Positions 1 through 10,132 of a DNA stretch of 64,000 nucleotides are shown here, one piece after another (within the stretch, counting starts at the first letter, position 1; every line of letters starts with the position of its first letter). A model generated the notes under the pieces. The model was not told the DNA's origin and did not search any database. It saw only the letters and a program-made list of their open reading frames with translations. Source of the DNA: Hypericum androsaemum (Eukaryota; Streptophyta; Magnoliopsida; Malpighiales; Hypericaceae); contig OZ023187.1 of the NCBI GenBank assembly GCA_963995505.1, forward strand, positions 11,309,176-11,373,175, given 5' to 3'. Both the position numbers and the translations under genes were made by a program.

Positions 1-1044
1 TTTTCATTTTGCTCCCCCATATTTTAGCATTTTTGCAAAAAGGTCACACTGGCATGTGTAGTTATGTGATACTGGCATGTGCAGTTATGTGATACTGGCA
101 TGCGCAGTTATGTGATAATGGCATTTGTATCCGGCTTGTGTTTGTGCGTGACTTTTTTTATTTTGGTCCCCGTATTTTAGCGCGTTTGTAAAAAAGTCCC
201 TGCGTGTCTTCATTCCAAACGGTTCGGAATAGTAGCATTCCGTACCCAATCCATACCCGAGACATAACACAGAAGCCAAGGTGACACTTCAAATTTCATT
301 TTGCCCCCTTTTTATCGATTTTTTTTCCTACATAGTGTTAAAAAAAATTACACCAATCTGATGTCCTCGGGAAAAGTTTTACCAATCTGGTGTTGGTCAG
401 AGAACGGCCAAATTTTTCCATTTTGTATCAGACCATAAAACGGCAAAAATCGACCATTTTTCGGTAGTACAAAACGTCAAAAATTTGCAGTTTTCCGAAA
501 AACTGCCAAAAATTATCGTTTTTAGGTAATACAAAAGGGCAACAATCGGCCATTTTTTGGAAAACGAAACAGAAAAATTTGGCCGTTTTCAGACCAACAC
601 CAGATTGGTAATACTTTTCCCGAGGACACTAGATTGGTGAAAACTTTTTTCTAACATCATTCAAGAAAAAAACTCTTTTTTACCTCTCCCTTCAAATCAG
701 TTCAAATTTATTTTATTTTATTTACATAATATGGACGAATTCGTTGGTTCGATGAATTATATAAATTTTGAACCGTATTCAATTCGTCTCTAGAGGAATT
801 CAAATTGAGTTGTTGACAAATCGAATTTATAACTAATCGAATCTCGAATCAGACTCTAACAATAGTCGGATCTATATATTGGTGCTTCCGATTAACATTA
901 GTCAATAGTTCCCCGTGTCCGGCCAGCCCTTGCCATTCTTATATGCGCTACCATAGCTTCAAAGAAGTTTGTCTTCTAAGAAATAACTTTGTTCTAAAGA
1001 GTCAAAGGAAGTTTCGTTTTCAAGGAAATCGTCAATAGCATGGT
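1..1044. repeat. Direct repeat, copy A (truncated by window start)
   Basis: This segment reappears almost base for base at 6082-7126, offset by 6081 bp, with only scattered substitutions and indels. The match ends sharply after the bases catggt; beyond that the two flanks are unrelated. Copy A begins at or before the window edge. Its first ~259 bases are the right half of the MITE seen complete at 5887-6340, and 343-652 is a fold-back element. The duplicated state is read directly. Whether it arose by tandem duplication or another route is not resolved. Confidence 0.95.
343..652. mobile_element. Fold-back MITE, copy in repeat A
   Basis: About 50 bp at the left (ccaatctgatgtcctcggga...ggtgttggtc) return as the reverse complement at the right (gaccaacaccagattggt...cccgaggacactagattggt). 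The interior also alternates inverted short motifs (cggccaaattttt / aaaaatttggccg). There is no coding capacity. The same element occurs at about 6425-6727 inside repeat B, so it predates that duplication. I see no clear target-site duplication, so the superfamily is unassigned. Confidence 0.7.
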
Positions 1045-1131
1045 ATACCGGTAGAACTAACCACAGTTTGAATTCGAATTGATCAAAATCTTAAACTGTA
1101 TTCGATTCGTTCAATTATGAACATTTGTTTC

Positions 1132-1946
1132 TGTTGGAGCGGAAAATTAATTCTCGGATTTGTTTGACCATGCTCAGTAAAATAGACGTATCTTTCTACT
1201 CGTATATCCGATTGATACAAATCGAAAAGCAACGAAAAGATAAAATACAGATCTAGAACTTTCTAGTTTGTGACTTCTCCAAATTCGGCGCAGAAAGAGG
1301 TCAGACTTGGGTCGGAAGTTTCGGGAGTAGATTTTCTCCTTATTAGGCTGCGGATCTGCTGAACCTATTTTGGTAGAAATGCCGTAACGTTCTCCTCAAG
1401 TATTGGATTGATACGATTCCAAAAGTCACAGAAGGAGAAGACAGAGATCTATAACTTTGTTGTTTATGACTTTTCCAAATTCAGCATGAAAGATGGTCAA
1501 ATATGGGTTGGAAGTTTCGGGCAGTTTAAGTTTTCCTTATTAGGCCGAGGCTATGTTAAGTTTTCTTGTTTGAAAACGGCCTAGGGTTTTTCTATGAGGC
1601 TGGGGCGAGCTTGTTCTATATAAGGAGAGCTAGGTACAGGCATGAAGAGGACACACAAACCAAACACCAAATTCTTAGCTTCTTAGCTTTTATCTTAGCT
1701 TTATCTTATGTAGTTTCGTAGCTTTTATCTTTATGTTTTTCCCTTCCCCTTCTCCCCCATATGTTCAATAAAGTTCTTGCTCTTCTACCAATTCTTTTCT
1801 CTTCTATCTATTCTAATCTTTTTCTTCTCTTCTCTTTTCCCATATTTCTTCTATTTCTCTCTTTCGTTCGAATCACTCTTGGGACGACCACTCCGGACCC
1901 GTTCTAAAGATCGTTTCTGACGTTCTACCACAATTTATTTACAACA
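1132..1946 (+). repeat. 5' LTR of copy 1
   Basis: 815 bp, TG...CA ends. It includes a TATA-like tctatataagg at about 1615-1625 and, downstream, aataaag at about 1768, plausible U3 promoter and R-region polyadenylation signals. The T/C-rich tail (ttctcttctatctattc...) precedes the end. Confidence 0.95.
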
Positions 1947-2098
1947 GTTTTTTGGCACGCTCGGTGGGACTAAGGAGGGCGTCTAAGAAGAGTGATTGTT
2001 GCATCAAAACACACGAGTTTCCACATACGGTTTCGAGTCCTTCCTCAAAAGGGACGAAACCGGTCAAAGGTTGTGCTGAAAGAAGACATCCAGCGAGG

Positions 2099-2445
2099 TC
2101 AGTTGACTTTGGAGGGTATTCCGGCCCTTTTTGGAGCCGAATTTGAAGAAGTTTTCTTCATCAAAAGTGAAGATCATTGTTTTCTCTTTCTGTGGATATT
2201 AAAAACACCGAAATCGGAGTTTGTACCAGGACGATACGACCAAAACACTGAAGACTGATCGATCTGTATGATTGAGAAGTCCAGTCGGCTTTGGAGGACA
2301 TTTTGGTCTTTTTTCGGCCGAATTAGGAGACGGCTATTTCAAGAAAAGTTGAAGATCTATCTCTCAGCTTTCAAAGAAAATCAAGATCGCTTTAATCGGA
2401 GTTCAGACGGAAAAGATACAACCAAAATACCAAAGATTGGTCATT
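2099..2445 (+). repeat. Imperfect internal duplication in the LTR-element leader
   Basis: Two adjacent segments of about 160-190 bp (roughly 2099-2262 and 2275-2445) resemble each other. Each runs from gcc/ggctttggagg through a ttttcggccgaatt-like block and a gaagatc block to tcggagtt...acgaccaaaa and a gattg/gactgat end. The leader of the second element (about 27740-28060, minus strand) has the same two-block arrangement, so the duplication is ancestral to the family. Confidence 0.6.
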
Positions 2446-2486
2446 CTGTAGGCTGATTACGAATTTTCGATTTATCTTGTCAAATC

Positions 2487-3839
2487 ATGATCAGTTATGA
2501 GGGATTTATGGGGAGCAATGACAATTATGAGAGATGGTATATTTCCATACAAATGAGAAAAATTGTGGAGTTAACAGAAAAAGTTAGTGCTCAACTCCTA
2601 GCAATGAGATACGAGCTCTTGAATTCAGGGACTACATCAGCAACTGAGGAAGCATCAAGTGGCGTATGCAAAGTTAAGGACCAAATAGTTTCTGAATCTC
2701 GCAATTTTGAGACAAGTATTGAGACGGTCGAACATGAATCGACCGAATATACACAATCTTCTTTCCTTATTGAAGAAGTCGAACAGACGACTAGTCCACA
2801 GTTGGCCGACACCACGGCCATCGAGCCTACAAGGCCCACGTTTGAGGAAAAGGAAGAGCCATGCCCGACACAAGTCTCATTGGCAACTAAGACAACCCTA
2901 AGTGTTGTATCAAATACAAAAGGCATTCTAGGGCCTCCGCCGGCTAAGAGAATCTTTAGGCCTTCACCAGCAAAGGGAATTTTAGGGCCACCGCCGAATC
3001 ACCTGTTGCGGAGATCCGAGTTACCCTTTGTTCCACGAGTAGTGAGCCACCTTCACTTGCCCAATTTTGTCCCAACTCAACGGAAAGACACAGGGGGCCA
3101 AGTCTACAGTCAGAATTCAATCTCACCCGGGGGGCATAAAGAGTGCTGCAACATTGTAGTCGAAGCTCCTACATCGGCCGAAATTATTCCAGCCAAAAGG
3201 CAAGACGTGCTCATGCCAAAGAAGGTGAAGGATGATAAAGTCAAGTGTTCAACTCCTCCTCAACCAAGCAAGAGTACTGTGAAGCAAAAACCTAATAGGC
3301 CAGCTCAACCTCGGTCATCAAAGGTTTCAAATTACAGGGAATGTCCTCAAGTCACATGGTCAAAATCGGCCAGCAATAAAAAAAGGGCGTCTGAGTACGT
3401 ATGGGTTAAGAGAGTCGTGGTCACTCGATTGGCAACCGAGCAAGGAGTTCTCCAGAGAAAGAAACCCTTCAAGGTTTGGGTGCCTAAGGAAGAACTTTTG
3501 CGGTCTAACAAACAACCATATGAGACACGACCCACAAAGAGTGACTCACCTACAAGGTCTCCAAGTTATCACACGAAGCCCGTGCGAAAGGAGATGCCAA
3601 AAAAGCCAAACCCACACTCGGGGGGCAAGTGTCCAGAGTCTCATCGACCGACTCTCGCGAAGACTCAACGAAGAAGGTTGGAGCGAAAAATTCAAAAGCA
3701 AAGGAAAAAGCTTAGAGACCTTCAACAACAATTGTATGGTCATTTTGATGAAGGACATAGAGCTCCCACTCAACCATGTAGGCCTAAATCAAGTTTTTGC
3801 GAGAAAGCCGTGAGCACACGGATATCTCGAGATGAGTGA
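2487..3839 (+). CDS. Unrecognised 450-aa ORF of LTR element copy 1
   Basis: The only long ORF inside the LTR element; it opens with ATG at 2487. Residues 1-57 are specific to this copy. From about residue 58 (SGV) to the end it aligns with the ORF of the second element (25054-28945). Visible features: an acidic Ser/Thr-rich stretch (60-130), three Pro-rich near-repeats of the type KGILGPPP (about 144-170), a basic middle, and a strongly basic C-terminal helix (TKTQRRRLERKIQKQRKK) likely to bind nucleic acid or form a coiled coil. I see no zinc knuckle, protease DSG/DTG, RT YxDD or integrase motif. A gag-like or nucleic-acid-binding role is inference only. Its conservation between two diverged copies suggests it is, or was, a real product. 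Confidence 0.6.
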   Translation: MISYEGFMGSNDNYERWYISIQMRKIVELTEKVSAQLLAMRYELLNSGTTSATEEASSGVCKVKDQIVSESRNFETSIETVEHESTEYTQSSFLIEEVEQTTSPQLADTTAIEPTRPTFEEKEEPCPTQVSLATKTTLSVVSNTKGILGPPPAKRIFRPSPAKGILGPPPNHLLRRSELPFVPRVVSHLHLPNFVPTQRKDTGGQVYSQNSISPGGHKECCNIVVEAPTSAEIIPAKRQDVLMPKKVKDDKVKCSTPPQPSKSTVKQKPNRPAQPRSSKVSNYRECPQVTWSKSASNKKRASEYVWVKRVVVTRLATEQGVLQRKKPFKVWVPKEELLRSNKQPYETRPTKSDSPTRSPSYHTKPVRKEMPKKPNPHSGGKCPESHRPTLAKTQRRRLERKIQKQRKKLRDLQQQLYGHFDEGHRAPTQPCRPKSSFCEKAVSTRISRDE

Positions 3840-4014
3840 TCAACTACACGCCTACAACGGCTAGGTCTCGATCGGTTTGATGGTACATTCTCCACAAATT
3901 TACGGTCTTGCCTTAGCCGGTTATTTTTTGAGTGGAGTTAATTTTCCGCGTGTTCAAAGATGGATACACGTCAACGCTTTTCCTAGCGTCAAAACATTGA
4001 CGTGTGGGGGGCAT

Positions 4015-4829
4015 TGTTGGAGCGGAAAATTAATTCTCGGATTTGTTTGACCATGCTCAGTAAAATAGACGTATCTTTCTACTCGTATATCCGATTGATA
4101 CAATTCCAAAAGCAAAAAAAAGATAAAATACAGATCTAGAACTTTCTAGTTTGTGACTTCTCCAAATTCGGCGCAGAAAGAGGTCAAACTTGGGTCGGAA
4201 GTTTTGGGAGTAGATTTTCTCCTTATTAGGCTGCGGATCTGCTGAACCTATTTTGGTAGAAATGCCGTAACTTTCTCCTCAAGTATTGGATTGATACGAT
4301 TCCAAAAGTCACAGAAGGAGAAGATAGAGATCTATAACTTTGTTGTTTATGACGTTTCCAAATTCAGCATGAAAAATGGTCAAATATGGGTTGGACGTTT
4401 CGGGCAGTTTAAGTTTTCCTTATTAGGCCGAGGCTATGTTAAGTTTTCTTGTTTGAAAACGGCCTAGGGTTTTTCTATGAGGCTGGGGCGAGCTTGTTCT
4501 ATATAAGGAGAGCTAGGTACAGGCATGAAGAGGACACACAAACCAAACACCAAATTCTTAGCTTCTTAGCTTTTATCTTAGCTTTATCTTATGTAGTTTC
4601 GTAGCTTTTATCTTTATGTTTTTCCCTTCCCCTTCTCCCCCATATGTTCAATAAAGTTCTTGCTCTTCTACCAATTCTTTTCTCTTCTATCTATTCTAAT
4701 CTTTTTCTTCTCTTCTCTTTTCCCATATTTCTTATATTTCTCTCTTTCGTTCGAATCACTCTTGGGACGACCACTCCGGACCCGTTCTAAAGATCGTTTC
4801 TGACGTTCTACCACAATTTATTTGCAACA
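4015..4829 (+). repeat. 3' LTR of copy 1
   Basis: 815 bp, the same length as the 5' LTR with about 13 visible substitutions. It is preceded by the purine tract and followed by the second copy of the gtttc target-site duplication. Confidence 0.95.
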
Positions 4830-4834
4830 GTTTC

Positions 4835-5143
4835 TGAATTGAATTCTTACTATAGAATAAAAAATTTGTTTAAATATTCATAATAATTTATCTACGTTGA
4901 TCTATGGAAAATAAGTATGTATTTATACGAAAACTTTTTAAGGTAAATCTTGACTAATTAAATTCAAAACAAAATTAATATTATCATTTACTAATTAATG
5001 TGTTGCGTTCGTTTTGTTTTCTCAGCAAACTAGAACAGTCTTTTCCCAAAAGACTATTTGACAATTAATTAAAATGATATGTTCTATAGAAATCATCTCC
5101 TAACATTTTTTATTATATAAATGGAGTTGTTCAAATAAAAAAA
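4835..5143. other. AT-rich spacer, no gene seen
   Basis: AT-rich sequence between the LTR element and the next transposon. I see no ORF of note or RNA gene. It is continuous with 1045-1126 if the LTR element is removed. Confidence 0.6.
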
Positions 5144-5763
5144 GGGCAAATTGCCCTCAGGTGTCTGGAGTTTGCTTAACTCACTATTTTAGTCCCTGTT
5201 GTTTCGAAGTCGAAACTCCAGTCCCCCCTAGTTTGCTTTTATTGAACTCTAAGGTGGCAGAACATTTGATCCAACGGCGAAGGTTCCTCGTCAAAGTAGG
5301 GAATCAGAGGGTCAGGATTTTAGGGCAGGATACACCGCGCTGGGTCGGAGCAGTTCAGTGGAGGCATTTCGGGTTGAAGAAGGCGATGTTGCCAGTCATG
5401 GTCGATTGGAGGAAGAAGGGCAAAGATGTCTTTTCAAGTTGGGCGATGAGAGAGATATGGTCTGGTTTGGGAAGAAAGATGGTTAAATGGAGTGCATGGG
5501 CAGTGAGACGGCGCCGTTTAGCTCATCGACATGGATTTGATGGTGTCTGAAAGTTGGATTTCTGGGCCGGGGAATGAAGGTTGAAGATGGGTCCTTTTGA
5601 ACGGTATATAATTGTCTTTTTAAAAATATAAAAAATGATGACATCAGCGAGGGACCTTAGAGTTCAATAAAAATAAATTAGGGGACTAAAGTTTTTATTT
5701 TAAAATAATAAGGACTAAAAGAATAATTTAAGTAAATTCTAAGAACCTAAGGAAAATTTGCCC
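5144..5763. mobile_element. MULE-type TIR element (gggcaaattgccc family)
   Basis: Long terminal inverted repeats: the left end (gggcaaattgccctcagg...tttgcttttattgaactct) returns inverted at the right (agagttcaataaaa...cctaaggaaaatttgccc). The interior (5260-5590) is GC-richer and open for 129 codons (5161-5550), but the product matches nothing I recognise. The ends belong to the same family as the elements at 7281, 10133, 23927 and 39214, which have 9-bp duplications. Here the flanks match only imperfectly. Confidence 0.75.
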
Positions 5764-5886
5764 TAAAAATTGTTCTTGAGTCAAGTGGACTAACGGGATA
5801 GGGATAGATTTTATTTCTGGAATGAACTGACATGATAGATTTTGTAGAGAAGGATAGACGCGGCAGTCGAGGAGAGGGGACATGAT

Positions 5887-6340
5887 GGCTTTGGATTGGG
5901 TACGGAGTGAAAGAATTAGTTTCGAACGGTTTGGAATGAAGGGGGACTGTAGCGGCAAGCGCAAGTATGTGATAATGGCAAGCGTAGTTACGTGATAATG
6001 GCAAGTGCAGTTATGTAATAATGACATTTGTTTTTTGTAAAAACGGCAAGTCCCCGTTGATGATAATGGCACGCGTAGTTTTTTTCATTTTGCTCCCCCA
6101 TATTTTAGCATTTTTGCAAAAAGGTCACACTGGCATGTGTAGTTATGTGATACTGGCATGTGCAGTTATGTGATACTGGCATGCGCAGTTATGTGATAAT
6201 GGCATTTGTATCCGGCTTGTGTTTGTGCGTGACTTTTTTTATTTTGGTCCCCGTATTTTAGCGCGTTTGTAAAAAAGTCCCTGCGTGTCTTCATTCCAAA
6301 CGGTTCGGAATAGTAGCATTCCGTACCCAATCCATACCCG
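5887..6340. mobile_element. MITE with ~50-bp TIRs and internal 23-bp repeats
   Basis: The left end (ttggattgggtacgg...ggtttggaatgaag) is the inverted complement of the right end (cttcattccaaacggtt...ccgtacccaatcc). The flanks are ggacatgat and ggacataac, a 7/9 match consistent with an eroded 9-bp duplication. The interior carries tandem ~23-bp units (ctggcatgtgcagttatgtga). A relative at 17014-17321 has a perfect 9-bp TSD. The right half of another copy starts the window (1-259). Confidence 0.8.
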
Positions 6341-7126
6341 GGACATAACACAGAAGCCAAGGTGACACTTCAAATTTCATTTTGCCCCCTTTTTATCGAT
6401 TTTTTTTCCTACATAGTGTTTAAAAAAAATTACACCAATCTGATGTCCTCAGGAAAAGTTTTACCAATCTGGTGTTGGTCAGAGAACGGCCAAATTTTTC
6501 CATTTTGTATCAGACCATAAAACGGCAAAAATCGACCATTTTTCGGTAGTACAAAATGTCAAAAATTGGCAGTTTTCCGAAAAACTGCCAAAAATTATCG
6601 TTTTTAGGTAATACAAAAGGGCAACAATCGGCCATTTTTTGGAAAACGAAACAGAAAAATTTGGCCGTTTTCAGACCAACACCAGATTGGTAATACTTTT
6701 CCCGAGGACACTAGATTTGTGAAAACTTTTTTCTAACATCATTCAAGAAAAAAACTCCTTTTTACCTCTCCCTTCAAATCAGTTCAAATTTATTTTATTT
6801 TTTTTACATAATATGGACGAATTCGTTGGTTCGATGAATTATATAAATCTTGAACCGTATTCAATTCGTCTCTAGAGGAATTCAAATTGAGTTGTTGACA
6901 AATCGAATTTATAACTAATCGAATCTCGAATCAGACTCTAACAATAGTCGGATCTATATATTGGTGCTTCCGATTAACATTAGTCAATAGTTTCCCGTGT
7001 CCGGCCAGCCCTTGCCATTCTTATATGCGCTACCATAGCTTCAAAGAAGTTTGTCTTCTAAGAAATAACTTTGTTCTAAAGAGTCAAAGGAAGTTTCGTT
7101 TTCAAGGAAATCGTCAATAGCATGGT
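6082..7126. repeat. Direct repeat, copy B
   Basis: Near-identical partner of 1-1044. The match ends at 7126, where copy B runs into unrelated sequence (cactcggagtcc...). The low divergence suggests a recent duplication. No gene lies in it. It contains the right part of a MITE (to 6340) and a fold-back element (about 6425-6727). Confidence 0.95.
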
Positions 7127-7280
7127 CACTCGGAGTCCAATAACCACAGGACTCCGCGTCTCCGGTCCCTGCAACTTGCTAGAGCAGGCAAGTCTCACAA
7201 AAAATCATTTTCATCATAAAATTTTGTAAAGTCAACATTTTACTACTTTGTGCTTGACAAATCATTGCTATTAAATCTTT

Positions 7281-8093
7281 GGGATAATTACCCTAAGGCT
7301 CCTGCCTGGTGTTTGAGCAAACCCCAATTTTAGTTCTTATTATTTTTAATAACCTTTCTCGGTCCTTCTAGTTTGAAATAATAGCCTTTTTTAGTCCCCG
7401 GTTCCGGTACCGAAAAATTTCTCCGGCAAAAAGGCACCTGAAAGGATGAAATTGCCCCTCAGTCAAAAAGAAGAAGAAGAAAAACCCACCTTCTTCAACA
7501 TCTAGAACATCAAGAACACTAACAACACACTCGAAAATATCAAGAACACCTAATTAACTAAATACTAACAACATCCAATCAAACACTAAATAACAAATAA
7601 CATATTGAGAAAGAAAAAGTAGCTCAACAGCCAAATCCGACCCGAACCCACTGACCAGAACCGTCTGCGCGTGGAACTGCCTCCCGAAACAGAAATCGTC
7701 TGGACATCATCCCTTCTCATAAACCCATAGCCCTCAACCGCCCTCCCCAACTTGGCCTCGACCAGGTACCCGCGGATGAGAGCATTGAAGAGGAACGGGT
7801 TGGGGCAATCAACGCGGTCGAAGACCGAACTTGGGTAGGGCTAGACGGGGACGCCGAGCCTGGTGAGGGTACGGGGTAGCTTGGTGAGGAGGTAGGAGAA
7901 GCTGTGAAGGGAACAGGTGAGGGACATTTTGGCCCTTACAGGTAAAATTTTGCCAGAGTTATTTTTCGGTACCGGAGCCAAGGACTAAAAAGGGCTATTA
8001 TATCAAATTAGAAGGACCGAAAAAGGTTATTGAAAATAGCAAAGACTAAAAGAGGGATTTGCTCAAATACCAGGACCTTAGGATAATTATCCC
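7281..8093. mobile_element. Pack-MULE carrying a PPR gene fragment
   Basis: Terminal inverted repeats of about 140 bp (gggataattaccctaagg... / ...ccttaggataattatccc) and a perfect 9-bp target-site duplication taaatcttt (7272-7280 and 8094-8102). These mark a Mutator-like element. The GC-rich interior (about 7680-7930) reads on the minus strand as part of a pentatricopeptide-repeat protein, so host coding sequence has been captured. No transposase is present. Confidence 0.95.
7680..7926 (-). pseudogene. Captured PPR-protein fragment inside Pack-MULE
   Basis: Translated on the minus strand from an ATG at 7926, it reads LHSFSYLLTKLPRTL, then an in-frame stop where VPVDPY-like sequence would be expected, then VFDRVDCPNPFLFNALIRGY and GRAVEGYGFMRRD. 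NPFL(W/F)-ALIRGY and A(V)xxYGxMRR are typical of plant organellar PPR proteins near the first repeats. Only about 80 codons are present, with at least one stop, so it is not a functional gene. It is probably copied from a gene elsewhere in the genome. Family assignment rests on motif recognition. Confidence 0.8.
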
Positions 8094-8309
8094 TAAATCT
8101 TTTAACTACTTGATTGACATAAGCGAAACTCTGTTATTCAAATTCTTATATATGTCGTGACATGTAATTAATTTTATATGTGTTATATAACATAAATAAT
8201 TTTATTTGTGTGAGATGTTAGAAAATTTTGATAATTTTCAATTTTAAATCTGAACTATGAAAAGATGAACTATGTCTAAATAAGAACTAACAATATACTA
8301 CCGTGTGCT

Positions 8310-9350
8310 GCTTCTCTTAAGCTACCTACGGATTCACCACTCAGGTTATGATAGTCTCCGGTTACAGGGAACAGGAGAGCCCACGCTCCCTCCCCGCTCT
8401 CCGCTTCTTCCGTTACCGCCGCTTGAGGTAAACGCTTTCCGACACACGAAAGAAACACCGAGTCTTTCAGACATCATGCCAACGACGACAAAAGGAGTGG
8501 TCAACGAGGAACTAGAATGGCCTCCGGATCAGAGCACGCTTCCTGACCTGAGGAAGCTCCTGTTCAACGTGACAGTGGAAGGGAGCGTGGGGACCGTTTA
8601 GGAGCTGATAGAGTCAGTGCTCCGGGGCTTGTAGCACAAAGGTACAAGGCGTTGTAAATATTTTAAGGTTCAAATCTTGATAGTATCATAGTGTAATAAT
8701 TTATCTTTAAAAAAAATTTTGACCGTGTATAATTAGGCTTTGTTCTCCGGGTTGATTAATCTAAAGCTTAATTTCATCTTTTGAGATCCACAGCAATGCA
8801 AACTTAATTACATGACAAACAATTACTTACAATAGTGTTAAATATTTGTTAAGAGAATTTTTACGTCTTTCAAATATCATAACTGGATTGAACTTGGATT
8901 AATCGATTAGTGGACCAGGTGGTATTAAAAAAAAAATTAATTAGACATGAAGGATTTTTTGCAGGATTAGACGCTGAGGAGAAGCTATTTACGTTGGGAT
9001 CCAGGAATTTTTACCTATGCGCCAAGAAGGAGATTAGGATCAAAGGAGGAGTGGGTTGGATTGAGTGGGGACAAGACTTGTCCTCATTGAAATGGATCAA
9101 GTAATTTTGGTTATAGATACGATTTTTAATAAATGTCAGATCTGTAGACACAATTTTTAATGAAATCTGATGGTCCAAACGAAATTCTCTTCGTGGGGAC
9201 GACTTTTATGTTGTCCCCACTCAATCCAAAACCAAGGAGAAGTTGCATCGTCGTCTTGCTCCACGGAAGCCAGGAAGGAGATGAGGAACGCCTTTTCCTG
9301 GCTCAAGTTCGTGGATTTATTGAAGTAGCTAAGTTGCTGGGTTATATTTT
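8310..9350 (+). pseudogene. Decayed At4g22758-like (DUF7054) gene
   Basis: Remnants of an uncharacterised plant protein family lie in order. 8370-8480 reads TPTLPPRSP-like, then FRHTKETPSLSDIMPTT. About 8510-8600 reads WPPDQSTLPDLRKLLFNVTV and EGSVGTV. It then hits a stop and resumes with ELIESVLRGL-stop-HKGTRR, missing the usual stretch between. About 8960-9030 reads LDAEEKLFTLGSRNFYLCAKK. About 9260-9330 ends with an EARKEMRNAFSWLKFVDLLK-like C-terminus. In intact relatives these blocks form one ~150-180 aa protein whose function is unknown. In-frame stops, missing segments and a MITE inserted at 9052-9233 show it is dead. Identification rests on remembered family motifs. Confidence 0.7.
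9052..9233. mobile_element. 182-bp MITE inside the DUF7054 pseudogene
   Basis: The left end (tgggttggattgagtgggga) and right end (tccccactcaatccaaaacc) are inverted complements. Flanks are aaggaggag (9043-9051) and aaggagaag (9234-9242), a 9-bp duplication with one mismatch, pointing to a Mutator-like MITE. It splits the coding remnant between the CAKK block and the C-terminal block. Confidence 0.8.
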
Positions 9351-9379
9351 CAATAGCCAGCGTAAAGTGTAATCATCAG

Positions 9380-10123
9380 TTGCTGTTTCATCTCCACTTG
9401 TAAAATCTTAATTAAGGGTGTCGGGGAATGGTTTAATTGGAACATGACATTTTCCAATCTAAGATCATATAGCTGATCATTGTATTCTTAAATATAGCTT
9501 TAGGAACAAATTTGATTCGTCAAAAATTCGATTCGAGTTCACACTAATCAAATTCTAATCTTAATTTGTATTCAAATTTGTCATTGAACAAATCAAATAC
9601 AAATCATAATTTTAATAATTCTAATTTGACAAATTATGATTTAGATTTACCCAATTTTAAATCAAAGTCAACCTTGAGATAGGTGGTTAGTTTCCCATCA
9701 GTGTAATAGTACTGCATGTGCATTTTCTGTCGGTCACGGATGGCCCCTATCTATTGAGAATTACAAGGTACACACGAAAGATGTGTATGACATGTGAATA
9801 AACAATTTAGCTTGACGGATGATGTTTCTTATTATTTATTTTTTTTGGAAATAGAGGAGCAAGACCCAAAATATAAATAAAAAATAAAAAATAAAAAGTA
9901 CAATAATATCTTAAATAAATATCATATTCGCAATCCAGCCTCATAACTGAAGATCTTCTAATTCATCAATGTGATGTCCACTACTATTCTTATATGACGC
10001 GGAGTCTTCCTCTTTCGAGGTTTCAACCACTGACTTCATCAAAATTCTCTTGCAGTAAAATTCAGTAAGAAAAACTCGCAGAAAGGATATGTTTCTTATT
10101 GAATTTTTTCTTGATCCAAATCA
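9380..10123. other. AT-rich intergenic, no gene seen
   Basis: Low-complexity AT-rich sequence with recurring aattcgaatt/caaatttg words similar to 760-850. I see no coding or RNA feature. Confidence 0.6.
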
Positions 10124-10132
10124 TATTTTGTA

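Larger units (their letters stand above)
1132..4829 (+). mobile_element. Non-autonomous LTR retrotransposon, copy 1 (young)
   Basis: Complete element: 815-bp LTRs at 1132-1946 and 4015-4829, both starting TGTTGG and ending CAACA, flanked by a perfect 5-bp target-site duplication gtttc (1127-1131 and 4830-4834). A primer-binding-like stretch (tggcacgctcggtgggac) begins about 6 bp inside the 5' LTR. A G-rich polypurine tract (gtgtggggggca) abuts the 3' LTR. The ~2.07 kb interior holds one long ORF and no recognisable reverse transcriptase, integrase or protease, so the element must be mobilised in trans. By eye the LTRs differ at about 13 of 815 positions, implying fairly recent insertion. A relative lies at 25054-28945 on the other strand. 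Confidence 0.95.

Noticed and set aside
5161..5550. 129-codon ORF inside the MULE at 5144-5763
   Set aside because: It begins without ATG, overlaps the terminal inverted repeat and shows no recognisable domain.
1..7126. Reading the 1-1044 / 6082-7126 pair as LTRs of one large retrotransposon
   Set aside because: The right ends lack CA and the right flanks lack a target-site duplication. A MITE straddles the start of copy B, and no primer-binding site follows copy A. A simple duplication fits better.
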